From assembly GCA_900323505.1 (NCBI GenBank), contig OOIN01000035.1, positions 556,670 to 620,669 on the forward strand: 64,000 bases of DNA. The letters run 5' to 3'. A program made the position numbers and the translations under genes. Under the pieces are notes generated by a model. That model worked only from the letters and a program-made list of their open reading frames with translations. It was not told where the DNA came from and searched no databases. Origin of the DNA: Ustilago trichophora (Eukaryota; Basidiomycota; Ustilaginomycetes; Ustilaginales; Ustilaginaceae). Of this stretch, positions 1 through 10,883 are shown one piece after another; within the stretch, counting starts at the first letter, position 1; every line of letters begins with the position of its first letter.

Positions 1-2106
1 TTTGCCAACGCCACCAGCCAGAACCACCAGGAGACGGATAGCAACTTCCGCAGCATTCAGAGCACCATGGAGATCGTACATACGCTCAACTTCCGCGTGT
101 TTAATGCGCTGGTAAGATCGAGTCCGCAGGCGAGGGAGAAGGTGCTTGGCTATTGGGGTAAAGCTTGCGCTTTGAATGCAAAGCGAGGCGCCATGCAGGT
201 CAGGCAGGAGCTCGTTGCTAGCGATGGATACATGGTCAACCTTTACGAGATGCTGTTGAGGTTTGCAGAGCCTTTTATGGACGCAGGGCTCACCAAGATC
301 GACCGTATTGACTTGGAGTACCTCCGCAAGCAGACACGTTTCGATATCCTCGAGCTGACACGCATCAACGCTACCGAGGCCGAGGCCAAGGAGTGGACGC
401 AGCAAGGGCAGTCGGAGCCCGCAGGTGCACTACCCAACTTTATTACTGAAGTGTTCTACATTGCTGTGCGGCTCAACAATTTGGGTCTTGGCAAGGCAGT
501 TCGCCGCATCGACGAAAAGGAAAAGGAGATGGGACGCTTCAAGAAACGCATTGCTGAAACGGAGGCTGACCGGGCCATGTGGTCGGCATTGCCTCAAGCT
601 CCGCAGTACGAGAACTTCCTCAAGCGTGCCAAGGCCGAAGTTGAGCGTCTGCATGGCGAGATCTATGCAGCTCAAAGCCAATTGATGGCTCCTGACTTTT
701 TGCAAAAGGTCATCACGTTCAACTGCTTCCTCATGACCTGGCTCATTCGCGTCGCTGAGCCGGACGCCAAACACCCACACCCTCAAGCTACCTTACCACT
801 GCCGCAGGAAGTACCGACGCGCTTCCGCATGCTCCCTGAGCATATGTTTGAAGACATTTGCGATGTGATGCTCTTCGTCTCTCGAGTTAGTGCGCCTCTG
901 TCGGAAGCGGCCAAGAACGATCTGGTCACGTTCTGCACGACTTTCCTTAGCTCCGGGTGGTACATTAAGAATCCTTTCTTGAAGGCAAAGCTGGCCGAGA
1001 TTCTTTTCTACAACGTCATTCCGTGGGGCAGGCACACGAACGGTATTCTCAGCGACACGCTCAACATTCACCGTCTGGCTCTGCAACACCTGGTGCCAGC
1101 ATTGATGAACTTCTGGATCGAGGCTGAGAACACGGGAAGCCACACGCAGTTCTACGACAAGTTCAACATCCGCTACCATCTCTCACAGATCTTCAAGTCG
1201 ATTTGGAGCAACCCAAAGCACAAGGAGCAGATTCATCGGCAGGCTCAGGCTAGCGGATCGGATTTCGTCGTCTTCATCAATCGGTTGATGAACGATGTGA
1301 CGTATCTGCTCGATGACGCTTTGGACAAGCTGCAAGAGTTGCACACCAAGCAGTCCGAGTCGGAGTCCAACTCTTCGGAAAGTGCACAGGAGCAACAGGA
1401 GCGAGAGGGTCATATTCGGGGGCTGGAGCAGACGATCAAGTCGGACCTGCAATTGGGTACCGAATTCTTGCGGCTACTGATCGACTTTACTGCGGAGACG
1501 GCCGAGGCATTCATGACGCCGGAAGTGGTTGACAGGTTGGCGGCCATGTTGGACTACAACTTGGATCTGATGGCTGGACCAAAGTGTCAGAATCTCAAAG
1601 TGCAACAGCCGAAAAAGGTGGCTTTCGAGCCGAGGAACCTGTTGCGTATGATCATGTCGGTGTATCTCAACCTGTGTTCCAAGGGAGAGTTTGTGGCAGC
1701 TATCGCACGGGACGGACGAAGTTATTCCAAGGCAGTTTTTGAAAGGGCCGGCTCGATCGCCGAACGATACATGCTCAAGTCTCCGCCCGAACTGGAGGCA
1801 TGGGTGGGGATGATTGGACAGGTGGAGGAAAAGAGGCAGATGGAAGCGGATGAAGAGGAGGATTTGGGAGAGGTTCCGGATGAATTCTTGGACCCACTAA
1901 TGGCAACGTTGATGAAGGATCCGGTGCTTCTGCCGAGGAGTAAGACGGTGGTGGATCGAAGCACGATCAAGGCGCATCTGCTAAGTGACAGCACGGATCC
2001 GTTCAACCGGTCGCCGTTGAAGATTGAAGATGTAGTGCCAGACGTTGAGTTGCGGGAGAAGATTGCCGCGTTTGTTGCCGAGAGGAGACGCGCACCCAAG
2101 TCGTAA
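1..2106 (+). CDS. UFD2: Ubiquitin conjugation factor E4 (UFD2), 5'-truncated by the window edge
   Basis: This is the C-terminal part of the E4 ubiquitin-chain elongation factor, which extends ubiquitin chains on substrates handed to Cdc48/p97 and the proteasome. The frame is open from base 1 through the ATG at 67, so that ATG is internal and the gene starts outside the window. About 700 residues are visible; yeast Ufd2 has 961. Most of the visible part is the helical Ufd2 core. The U-box lies at roughly 1880-2090, with the signature DPLMATLMKDPVLLPRSKT, a conserved Asp-Pro-Phe-Asn-Arg segment and a closing helix. A U-box uses salt bridges in place of zinc, and no Cys/His pairs are seen, as expected. 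No intron is evident. Identification is firm; only the N-terminus is unseen. Confidence 0.95.
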   Translation, partial: FANATSQNHQETDSNFRSIQSTMEIVHTLNFRVFNALVRSSPQAREKVLGYWGKACALNAKRGAMQVRQELVASDGYMVNLYEMLLRFAEPFMDAGLTKIDRIDLEYLRKQTRFDILELTRINATEAEAKEWTQQGQSEPAGALPNFITEVFYIAVRLNNLGLGKAVRRIDEKEKEMGRFKKRIAETEADRAMWSALPQAPQYENFLKRAKAEVERLHGEIYAAQSQLMAPDFLQKVITFNCFLMTWLIRVAEPDAKHPHPQATLPLPQEVPTRFRMLPEHMFEDICDVMLFVSRVSAPLSEAAKNDLVTFCTTFLSSGWYIKNPFLKAKLAEILFYNVIPWGRHTNGILSDTLNIHRLALQHLVPALMNFWIEAENTGSHTQFYDKFNIRYHLSQIFKSIWSNPKHKEQIHRQAQASGSDFVVFINRLMNDVTYLLDDALDKLQELHTKQSESESNSSESAQEQQEREGHIRGLEQTIKSDLQLGTEFLRLLIDFTAETAEAFMTPEVVDRLAAMLDYNLDLMAGPKCQNLKVQQPKKVAFEPRNLLRMIMSVYLNLCSKGEFVAAIARDGRSYSKAVFERAGSIAERYMLKSPPELEAWVGMIGQVEEKRQMEADEEEDLGEVPDEFLDPLMATLMKDPVLLPRSKTVVDRSTIKAHLLSDSTDPFNRSPLKIEDVVPDVELREKIAAFVAERRRAPKS

Positions 2107-2362
2107 ATGCCGATTCATTGGAATGATGACTTGGGGACTTTTGTGTTCATTATCAGAAAGTGTGTATAGCTACATGTGGTGTGGATGGGGTGTGAGTGTA
2201 GGAGCTGGTGACTGGGTATCGTTGGAGGTGGTGCTGTGAAGGCATACAGTAGGCGGTGATTCAGAGTTGGATTGTGGTACCTGCGAGGTTGAGTATGCAG
2301 CCTTGTGCTTGTTGTGCTGCTGCGGCTCTTGTTTGAGTGGTTGTATAGTTTGTAGTTAGAGT

Positions 2363-2752
2363 TTAGGACTTCATCAACTTTTTGCGCTCAGCCTTTGCCT
2401 TGTTAACGACAAACTTTTGATTTGTCTTGTCGGCACGCTCGATGGCTTTTGCCTTTTTAGCTCTTGCTGCTTTGCCGAGAGGTGCACTGGTAGCCGAGTT
2501 TTTCTTGGGCTGTGGTTGCTGTTGGGAGTGTTGGAAGGGTTTGTATGGTTGTGCTGGTTTGTGGGTGGTGGTGGTGGTGTTGGAGGGTTCAAAATCGAGC
2601 TGAAGGCCCGGATCGGGGGCTCGCCTGTCGGCTCCTGTGATAGCAGAGTGAAAGAGCGATTGGAGTTTTGATGAGACATGGTGGAATCAGGGGCTGACAA
2701 TGGTAGAGCGGTCAAGTCACTTACGCTTAAGCTTGTTTGAATGCTTTACCAT
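2363..2752 (-). CDS. Small basic protein, two exons (2752-2725 and 2634-2363)
   Basis: I do not recognise a family. Exon 1 is 28 nt from the ATG at 2752. A 90-nt intron (2724-2635) begins GTAAGT and ends in a pyrimidine-rich stretch closing with CTATCACAG. Joining them gives exactly 300 nt: 99 residues and a TAA. The protein starts MVKHSNKLKRADRRAPDPG, has a Thr tract and a Gln/Pro-rich middle, and ends in a Lys/Ala-rich tail (KAKAIERADKTNQKF then KAERKKLMKS). Such a tail suggests a nuclear, nucleolar or ribosome-associated protein; that is inference. A competing single-exon reading on the same strand (from 2715) uses another frame, but it lacks the basic helix pattern and would ignore a strong 5' splice site. 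It is convergent with UFD2, with about 256 bp between the stop codons. Confidence 0.7.
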
Positions 2753-3433
2753 TTCTTCTAAGCAAGAGGCTGTGGTCTTGGTATTGTTGACGATGACGGT
2801 GATGAGCAGAAAGCAGGAATGGCGAAATTTTGAAAGGTGAGATGTGGAGAAACAACAAAGCTTTTCCAAGAAAAAAAGAAAAGAAAAAAAAACGCTTGAA
2901 AAATTGGGGTTAAAAAAATAAATCGAAAAAGAAACGTTGTTGAGAGACGATTATGAGTGCTTGCTTGCTCAGTAGTGCCAGTATAAGGTTTACAAGCTTT
3001 CGGCAGCCGATTGAAAGCACATGACAAGAGACTCGACGATGATGATGAAAGCTTTACAGAATGTGTATGGGCTGCAACAGCCGTGGCACTGTTGTGTACA
3101 GTACTGTACTGTACAGTAGATTACTCTGCCAACCTTGGGGCATCCCGAGTGCAGTGTTTTTGGAAATTGGAATCATGCATACCGCCCCTTTGATTTCTCA
3201 ACTCGACGCGCCGGTACAACCCCTGAGCTAGAACTAGAGAACAACACTTTTGCAAAACGCAATTGTTTTGGTGTCAGGTGCGTGCGCTTAACCTCAGTTT
3301 GGCGCTTGTCACTTTCGACGCTTGATTGTTCGACTCGAATGTCGACTTTGTTGTCACTATCACCACCATCACCACTACCACTACTACTAGCCAACACATA
3401 CAGCCCGGCTACCTATTACTTTGTCTCCAGCAT

Positions 3434-3466
<33 letters not shown>

Positions 3467-3593
3467 GCCACCAGCATCCTTGACTGAAAAAGCAGCAACG
3501 GTGTCCATGACGCCATCATACAATCTATAAACACCACGTGTAACAACACTGGCATCGCTTGCTGCTTGCTTGGACTTCTCCGCCTACACCACC
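2753..3593. other. Divergent promoter region with simple repeats
   Basis: No gene is seen. The stretch separates the minus-strand small basic gene from the plus-strand cation exchanger. It holds a TACTG/CAGTA pentamer run at 3096-3119 and an (ATC)n trinucleotide run at about 3434-3468. A/T runs at 2870-2930 lie upstream of the small gene. Confidence 0.6.
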
Positions 3594-6500
3594 ATGAGTG
3601 ATCCTCGCCGAGATACGCACAAACCTACCCTCGCCTCTCCTCCACCTAACACCACCACCACCACCACCACCACACAGTCAACTCACAGTGACGACTCAGT
3701 CAATGCATCCCTCAGCACAACTCCCACCCAATCACATATGCAACCTTTGACTTCCAACCCTTCCTCTGCTTCAAAGCCAGCTGCATCCACTCTCAGGCAA
3801 AACACCACCACCCTACGCCCTCCCATCCCCCAAGATACCCCTTCCTCCGCTATGCAGCGACAACAACAACAACACCACCACCACCACCACCACCAACCCA
3901 CATCTTCTTCCCTTTCCACCAACAGCGGCTCCTACGAAGATGCCAATCTCTCCACAATTGGGCGTGGTCACGCAAATGTATGTTCCTAAGCCTCAATCCA
4001 CAGATATGCATGTAGCTATGGTACCATTTTCTAACACCGCTTCTGCATTCAATGCGCTATGCTACTTTACAGCCATCCCTCAGAACCCCGCAGACACGCC
4101 CCGCACTCGCAACCCAAGGCTCTCACAACCACCGCTCTGTCTCCTATGCCACCTCGGATCTCGAGACGCTATCTGCCATGTCCGCTTCCGAATACAGCTC
4201 CGGAGCCGAAGACGATCCCGACCAGTGGCAAACGTCTCAGCACCGAGGACGTCCCATTGACAATGCCATCCGTCAAGCCACCTCCATCGGTCGACCCGGC
4301 CTACTCGTCGATCCTTCCCGCTCCACCAGCGGTATCACCTCCGCCAGTGCCCAAAAATCCCGTCGTCCCTCCGCCCACACCAGAGATTCGAGCAAGCTTC
4401 GTAGACAGAGCAAAGCTTACCGCGGCGATGACGACTCTCTCAATCCCGGCGACGACGGCCGTTACGGCCCCTTTGACGACCAAGACGATGAAGTCGAACC
4501 CCACGATAGGGGTGAGGAGCTCGTTCGTCGTCGTATGAAGGCCCGTCAGCGCGAAAAAGCCTTGCGCAAAAAGGCCGAAAAGGAGCGTTCTCGTCAGTCG
4601 GTCGCCTACGCTTCCTCCTCCAACAATCCTGCCCTTCTCTCACCCAGCCTCAAGCCTACCTCTGCTATTCTTGGTCAGCGTGCTAGCTCTCCTTCGCCTC
4701 GACCCGATCCGTCAGGTCGTCCCACCACCATCATGCTGCCCCCTCCCGCATTCGCCAACCTCCAACAGCCTGGTGCGCTTTCTCCCACCTCGCAGCCCGC
4801 CTTCCCAAGCCCAGGTGGAGCCGGCAGTAAGCTCTCCTCCACTGCTGGCTACCCTTCGCCTCATGCACACATTCGCCGAGCCAGTTCCACCCAAAACAGC
4901 GCTCAGAACCGCTTCAGCGGCATCAGTCATGGCCAGCAGAGCACCGTCGGCCCCAGAAGCGCTTACCAACCTCCCCAAAGCGCTGGCGTGCACGACTTTT
5001 TCTCCGGCCTCGGCGCCGCCTCCAACAGCGGTCGTGCTGCAACCGATGCCAGCTCCAGTATGGCAGGCAGCGTTCAAGCTGATGATGACCAAGACTTTGA
5101 TCACGACGAGGAGCGCGACACCATTGCCAGCCTCGCTGATCGACGCCGTCGTGACCAACTCGATGATCAGGATCAAGAGCCACTCGAAGATCAAATCCAC
5201 CTCGACGCAGAGTACGACAATGGCGATGGCGACGACGATGACGAGGATGACGATGATGACGATGATGGCCTCGATGACCAGGATGTCGAGTACACACTCA
5301 AAGATCGTCAGGACGCTATCAACATTGAGCATCCCTTCGGTCTCCCCATCTGGAAGCCCGCCCTGTACAAGAAATCGCGTTCCGTCACCCGCAATGCCGA
5401 GATCGCCCTCCACTCTATCCCCAGTGCCGCCGCAGAGCGTCATCTGCTCCCAGGCAACATTCTCTGGACCATCTTCTTCGGCTCCTGGCTCTCTCTCATT
5501 TGCTACGTCTCTTCCGTCTTGATCAACCTGGTACCCCTCGGCGGATCCAGGTATGCTCGGGTGGTCTGGGAACTTGGTGGATACCTCTTCTGGCCATTTG
5601 GCAAGTATGTCGAGGTCGAAGTCAGCCCAGACAGCGGCGACCGTACCGCTTCCAACAATGACGACGACAACAACAACAACAGCAACGAGCCGGCTGCTGA
5701 CTCGCAGTGGATCGAAAACTCGTTCACCCCTGTCGCAGCTCGTTTCCCACATGACCACTCCCACGTTGTTCCCTTCAACTCGCGTCCCGAATCTGTTCTC
5801 TCGACCCCTCGCGATAAGCTCAACAGCAGCCAGCACGACACTCTGCGTGCAGATGAAGGCGTCCGTCAATCTACCGATGCCGGTTCCTCCAGTGGCTCCG
5901 AGGCGCGTCGATCCACCCCTCGCGCTTCGGAGCACAACGACTCCAGCCGCACATCGCAGCAGGAGCAAGACGAGACCAGCTCACTCAAGGGTAAGGCCAA
6001 GGCCAACGACTACGGCACCATGTTGGACGCTGAAGCCGGACAGCCGCTGACGGATCTTGAACGCATAGACGCCGAGCAGCGCGTCTACGGTTACGTCCAG
6101 GACGAGCAAGGTCACGATGTCGGAGCTGCGCAACGCATCGGCGGCCGAACCGCCTTTGGCTTCTTCTACGCCATTTTGCTCTTCCCCTTGATGGGTCTCG
6201 TCTGCCTCGCCTGCTGGGGCATGGTCTTCCCAATTCCTATGGCCAAGCTCACTTGGGTCTTGCTCAAGAACCTCGCCACTCGGCCCCTTGCACTTCACTT
6301 CCGTTCCGCTCCGGGTCTCGAGAAGCGCCATGACGACGAGCTGGAAGGATCCGCAGGTGCTGCCAAGAAGTTTTTCCTCCCGCTCAAGCCTGGTGAGCCC
6401 GCGCCCCGTCCCAAGTCGATCAACGCCGGCAAGGTCACCTTGCAGCGACGCAGCAAGATCCTTCTCTGCACCTACCGAGCCGTCGGTGGCCAGTACTACA

Positions 6501-8572
6501 AGTACACGGTCGGCGGTGTCAACATTCTCTTTGTCAATACAGTCCCCCTGGTCTTCTTCACCATCATCGACTTTTTCATCATCGAGCGCTACGTCGAGCA
6601 CCACCACATCAAGCATGGATTCCTTGCCTTTATCTTGGGACAGGGCGTCATCTTTATGCTCGCGCTGGGCAGTGTCATCCCGCTATCGTATTTCATCGGC
6701 ATGGCGGTGGCCAGTATCAGCGCGCAGAGTAGTATCGGTATGGGTGCCGTCATCAACGCTACTTTTGGTTCGATTATCGAAATTATTCTCTATGCCATCG
6801 CGCTTACGCAGCAGAAGGCTAGGCTGGTGGAAGGCTCGCTGATCGGGTCGATTCTGGCAGGTGTACTGCTCATGCCTGGTCTCTCCATGTGCTCGGGTGC
6901 GACTAGGAGGAAGGAGCAGCGCTTCAATGCCAGATCTGCCGGTGTCACGAGTACCATGTTGATCATGGCTATCATCGGTATTCTGACGCCGACATTGTTC
7001 TATCAGATCTACGGCACCTTCCAGCTCACCTGCGAGGGCTGCCCTACTGGCAATGTGCCTGGCGACACTTGGAGCTGCCGAAGGTGTTTCTACGAGCATG
7101 TTCCCCCGGCGACCGATCCGTTCTTCCAGCAGAACGTCCGCGGTCTCATGTACACATGCACTGTCATTCTCGTGCTGTCGTACGGTGTGGGTCTTTGGTT
7201 CTCGCTGCGCACACACGCCTCGCAGATCTGGCAGAATCCGCAGCCGGTTCAGCCCGGGCACGGTGGTGTCATTTCCAATCAGGCAACGCTGGCACATCTG
7301 CCCTCGGCGCAGCGTGCATCCATCTACAAGCGGCTTGTACCTGCGGCGGTGATGCAACAGCTGCTGCCGACTACGCACCCTGCTAGTGGTGATCGTGCGC
7401 AGGGCCACTCTTCGGCTGTCAGTGGAGCTGGTTCGGCTCCTGGTACCGTGAAAGCCCCTTCGAGCAGCCATGCGCGCCAAGCAACGGACGCTACGCAGGA
7501 CACCACCCCGCGCCCCTTGCATCTGCCCGAACATTTCAGCCAAGAAGAGTACGACCGTGCGGTAGCCCTCACCGCCTCTGCATTCCACAACGTCCTTCAA
7601 CAGCAGCACGAAGCCAACACCAACGCCGAACGCGGGCATCTCCGCCACTCGCTCAGTGGCGCCGGTAACCACGGCAAGCACGTCTCGATGCACGAAGATG
7701 CCGCTGCGGAGGAAGATGAGGGGCATGGCGGTCATGATGCGCCCTCCTGGTCTCGAGGTACCTCTCTCACCGTGCTGTTGTCATGCACCGTCCTCTACGC
7801 CGTCATCGCCGAGATCCTAGTCGACGTTGTCGACGTCGTGCTCGACGGCTCTGGCATCGATGAAAAATTCCTCGGCATCACACTCTTCGCCCTTGTCCCC
7901 AACACAACCGAGTTCATGAACGCCATGTCGTTTGCGATCAACGGCAACATCGCGCTTTCTATGGAGATCGGTTCCGCCTACGCACTCCAAGTCTGTCTTA
8001 TTCAGATTCCTGCCATGGTCGTCTTCTCAGCGTACTACAACGCAGGTGTGGCAGATGACAACCTGATCCATCGCAGCTTCACGCTTATCTTCCCTCGATG
8101 GGACGTCATCGCCATCATCTTTTCGGTCTTCCTGCTCACGTACACGTACATCGAGAGTAGGAGCAACTACTACAGGGGCACCATCTGCATCTTGTCGTAC
8201 ATGGTGCTGGTGGCAGGGTTCTACTTTGCACCTGCTACGGGCGATGTAGAGGATCCAGGAGATGATAACCGGGATCCCACCGGTGCGCTGGTGAACAACT
8301 TTGTCACGGGCGCCGGCATTGTCGCTGCTGGAGTCGGGAAAGCTGTCAAGGATCGATTGAGCTTCACGATCCACGGTGGAAGATTTGGTGCCGTCCCTGA
8401 TGGGCTCACTCGAGGTAGCGGAGTGGAAGCGGCCAAAGCAGCAGGCGCACGAGTCGGATACGCTGTCTCAGGGGCAACAGCCATGCTGCTACCTGACTCG
8501 CCAACCTTTTTGCCCAACTTGGATCTTTTCGAATGGGCCTATGCCTTGTGGGCTAGCTTGTGGGCTCGCTGA
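3594..8572 (+). CDS. VNX1: VNX1-like vacuolar monovalent cation/H+ exchanger, two exons (3594-3977, 4073-8572)
   Basis: It is a large member of the CaCA/CAX superfamily, closest in layout to yeast Vnx1, a vacuolar Na+,K+/H+ antiporter. The 95-nt intron (3978-4072) starts GTATGT, has a CTAAC branch-like site and ends TTTACAG, joining exons in phase 0 for 1627 residues; yeast Vnx1 has 908. The first ~540 residues are disordered, with Thr, Gln and His runs and a long Asp/Glu tract near 5220-5275. Membrane segments start near 5455. The two exchanger alpha repeats are visible: GAVINATFGSIIEIILYAIA near 6745 and ALVPNTTEFMNAM near 7890, each with the conserved Asn and Glu. The extra length is mostly disordered insertions between membrane blocks (5640-6120 and 7250-7740). 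The start at 3594 is chosen for its CACCACC context; an in-frame ATG exists at 3570. Confidence 0.88.
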
Positions 8573-9196
8573 TTTCTCTTCTGCTTGGCTGTGATTCTTT
8601 TTGATACCTGTTCGTTTCACGTCTATATACATTTTGAATGCTATTTTCACTTCTTCGACGTTTTGTTTGGATAAGTTACTCTGTGTGATGGATGGAATCC
8701 ACGCTCAAGTATGTGATTCTGAAAGGTGGCTGGACCACCCGGATTCACTGCAACACCTGCATTATGAACATCTTTGTGCAGGGCTCAAGCTTTGGTGCAT
8801 GTACGAGAGCTTTGTATGCACAACGAGGATTTTTTTGGAGACGGACTGATGTAAGAGAAGAGAATGGAATTATCAAAGGCACTTTTGTTTGTCGAGAACT
8901 CATGACTTTGCTGTGTCCGCCAACATCACACTAGGATTTGTGGATTATTTTTGTGCGAATATCTCTCAAGGTTTCTCCGCCCATCCTTTTGCTAGATCGA
9001 CAATGTTGAGCTCATAACACAGTCAAGATATCAAGGTGGCATAAAATCAAAGTTGTGTATTGCTTGCGGTTGGTGATTGAGCCACAACAAGTCTCACAAG
9101 ATGGTAGCTTTGACTTGGCCATCAAAGACATCTCAAAACTTGCGCTTGGTGTTGTGGGGTTTGCGCTTGCCAACACAGCAGGTAGACCTCGTAGTG
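8573..9196. other. Gene-free stretch
   Basis: This is the 3' flank of the VNX1-like gene and of the minus-strand candidate gene ending at 9197. Short open frames occur on both strands, but none shows a family motif, a good start or splice signals. Confidence 0.5.
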
Positions 9197-10077
9197 TCAG
9201 ATGCTTGACTCCTTGGCCCGCACTTTCTTCCAAGTTTCATCGCTGACATACACTTTTGACTCCAGCGCCTTCGGAAATGCAATTTCCTTCTCCTTCTCCT
9301 TGCCTGGCACCGACATGCTCTTCATCTTCTCCTACCAATCAGCTCCTTCCTGAGCTTGTTTGGTTCTTATGGTCCATCACAAGCGTATCGACTGCTGCTT
9401 GTGCCGCTTTCAGTGTGTGATATCGGCTGTTGGGCTGGTTTAAATTATCATAGATAATCACAAAAATGTCGTCAATGCGATGATCGATCGCGCCATTTGA
9501 CATCACAGCAGCTTGGACGCTTCTGGAATCTTCATTTATCACCGCGTTGGATAGATAAGGGGGTCTGGATGAGCTGATCCCGAAACGGATGTCGACAAAT
9601 GGCGTTGTAAGCCAACGTTGCGATCTCAGTGTTGCAATAGCCTCCTTGATGCATGCCAGCAATTGTCGGGGTGTATCTGTTGTTGCGCATGATGATGCGG
9701 ACAAAGCTATTGGAGTCCCGCTTGCTTCTTACGGTTGAAAGTGTTGAAAGTGGGTGTAACTCCAGTGAAGATTTGCTGCAGTATTGCTCAGAGCATCACC
9801 ATTGGCATGGTCAGCAGGCGTCCGAGTAGAATCAGCAGAACGACGTCCTTTCGTTGAAAGTGTCAATTTTGCCTTGGACAACATGCTGTTTGTCTTTTTG
9901 AAGAGCGCTGAACAGAGTTACTCTGTTGCTTCCGCGAGTGTGAATGGTGATGTGGGCCGACTGAGATGATTGACAAGGCACTTTGATAGGCAGGGAGCCA
10001 TACAGAGCAGCACCAGGGCGAGTCTCGTGTGGCCACGGATTGGGCGGGGACGAAGTAGGTAAGCCGGTGCTTGTCAT
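9197..10077 (-). CDS. Candidate four-exon gene, unknown function (10077-9922, 9775-9733, 9676-9381, 9331-9197)
   Basis: I do not recognise this protein. Open segments in different frames join through three introns with matching phases. Intron 9921-9776 (146 nt) starts GTAACT and ends CTGCAG; intron 9732-9677 (56 nt) starts GTAAGA and ends AACAG; intron 9380-9332 (49 nt) starts GTGATG and ends TTGGTAG. The exons sum to 630 nt: 209 residues and a TGA. Exon 3 is the most gene-like, with TPRQLLACIKEAIATL, then DDIFVIIYDNLNQP and an Ala-rich helix. Exon 4 is charged, with ESKVYVSDETWKKVRAKE near the end. The N-terminal 50 residues are Pro/Ser-rich with no clear signal peptide. Earlier in-frame ATGs at 10158 and 10194 could be the start. 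The middle two exon boundaries are the least certain; a 108-nt intron (9732-9625) is an alternative. Confidence 0.5.
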
Positions 10078-10883
10078 GGTATCTGTGTTTTTCCTGGACA
10101 GACCTGGTAGGCAAGGATACAGTCTTGACAAAGTCTGGGCTGTCTTATATCTATCCATAATGCAATGCCTTGCACTGCTGGCTCGTACAGTCATGCTGAC
10201 CCTCGTCTCCGCTCGGCTGCGGACTCAACACAGCCTTGCTCCTGAGAATGGCTGAGGGCTGCTGAGCGCTTCCATGCCGTCAACATGAATCACATTCTTT
10301 GCATTCCAGTTGCGCTTCTGTACCGACTGTGTCGAAGCACCTCTCCAAAGGACACAGGTCAGTTGCCGTCGTGCAAAAGTCGCTCGCTATTGGGCAGATT
10401 CGCACTTGCTCTCACACACACCCACTCATCCACAGCCACTTATACAGCTATGGTCACAGCTACAGTCACAACCAACCTAACCACGTGCTTGTATTGATCG
10501 CTGAACCGCCTGCAAGCTTATTTGTACTGGTCTGCGTCTGGTCAAGCCAAATCTTCGTCGCTGAGTATCTGATTCGAACCTTGGGTGGGGAGCTCCTACG
10601 CCTCCCATGGCCTCTCTGAGCTAGCCATACTTGCTCGCTTTCTCACAAAGCTCAATGCATAGCGATTCACACACTAGACAACCAAGAGAGAAAATGATCG
10701 AGCCTAACACTGTTTCGCCACTATACCGCACCACACAGTCTCTGCAGCAACAAAGTCTTGCCACACTCTCATCAGGCCCAAGTCCGATCCTTTTCAATCA
10801 GCTCACACACCATGTCGTGCAAGAAACGTCGCATCGCAAAGAAGGAAACACTAAAGTACATACATGAAGAAAAAAGAACAAGA
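10078..10883. other. Gene-free stretch between the candidate gene and RNR1
   Basis: It holds the candidate gene's promoter side and the 3' flank of RNR1. I see no protein gene. A tRNA B-box-like string occurs at 10571-10580, but the rest of a tRNA fold is absent. Confidence 0.5.

Noticed and set aside
2374..2715. Single-exon 113-codon reading of the small gene
   Set aside because: It ignores a GTAAGT...ACAG intron and gives a Pro/Asn/Ser string; the spliced frame has a better start and a coherent basic tail.
4712..5968. 418-codon open frame antisense to the VNX1-like gene
   Set aside because: Composition is dominated by Val/Ile complements of the Asp/Asn tracts; no domain is seen.
10560..10640. 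tRNA-like signals on the minus strand (GGTTCGAATC and TAGCTCAG)
   Set aside because: The A- and B-box strings are present, but neither the T stem nor the D stem pairs and no acceptor stem closes, so it is not a tRNA gene.
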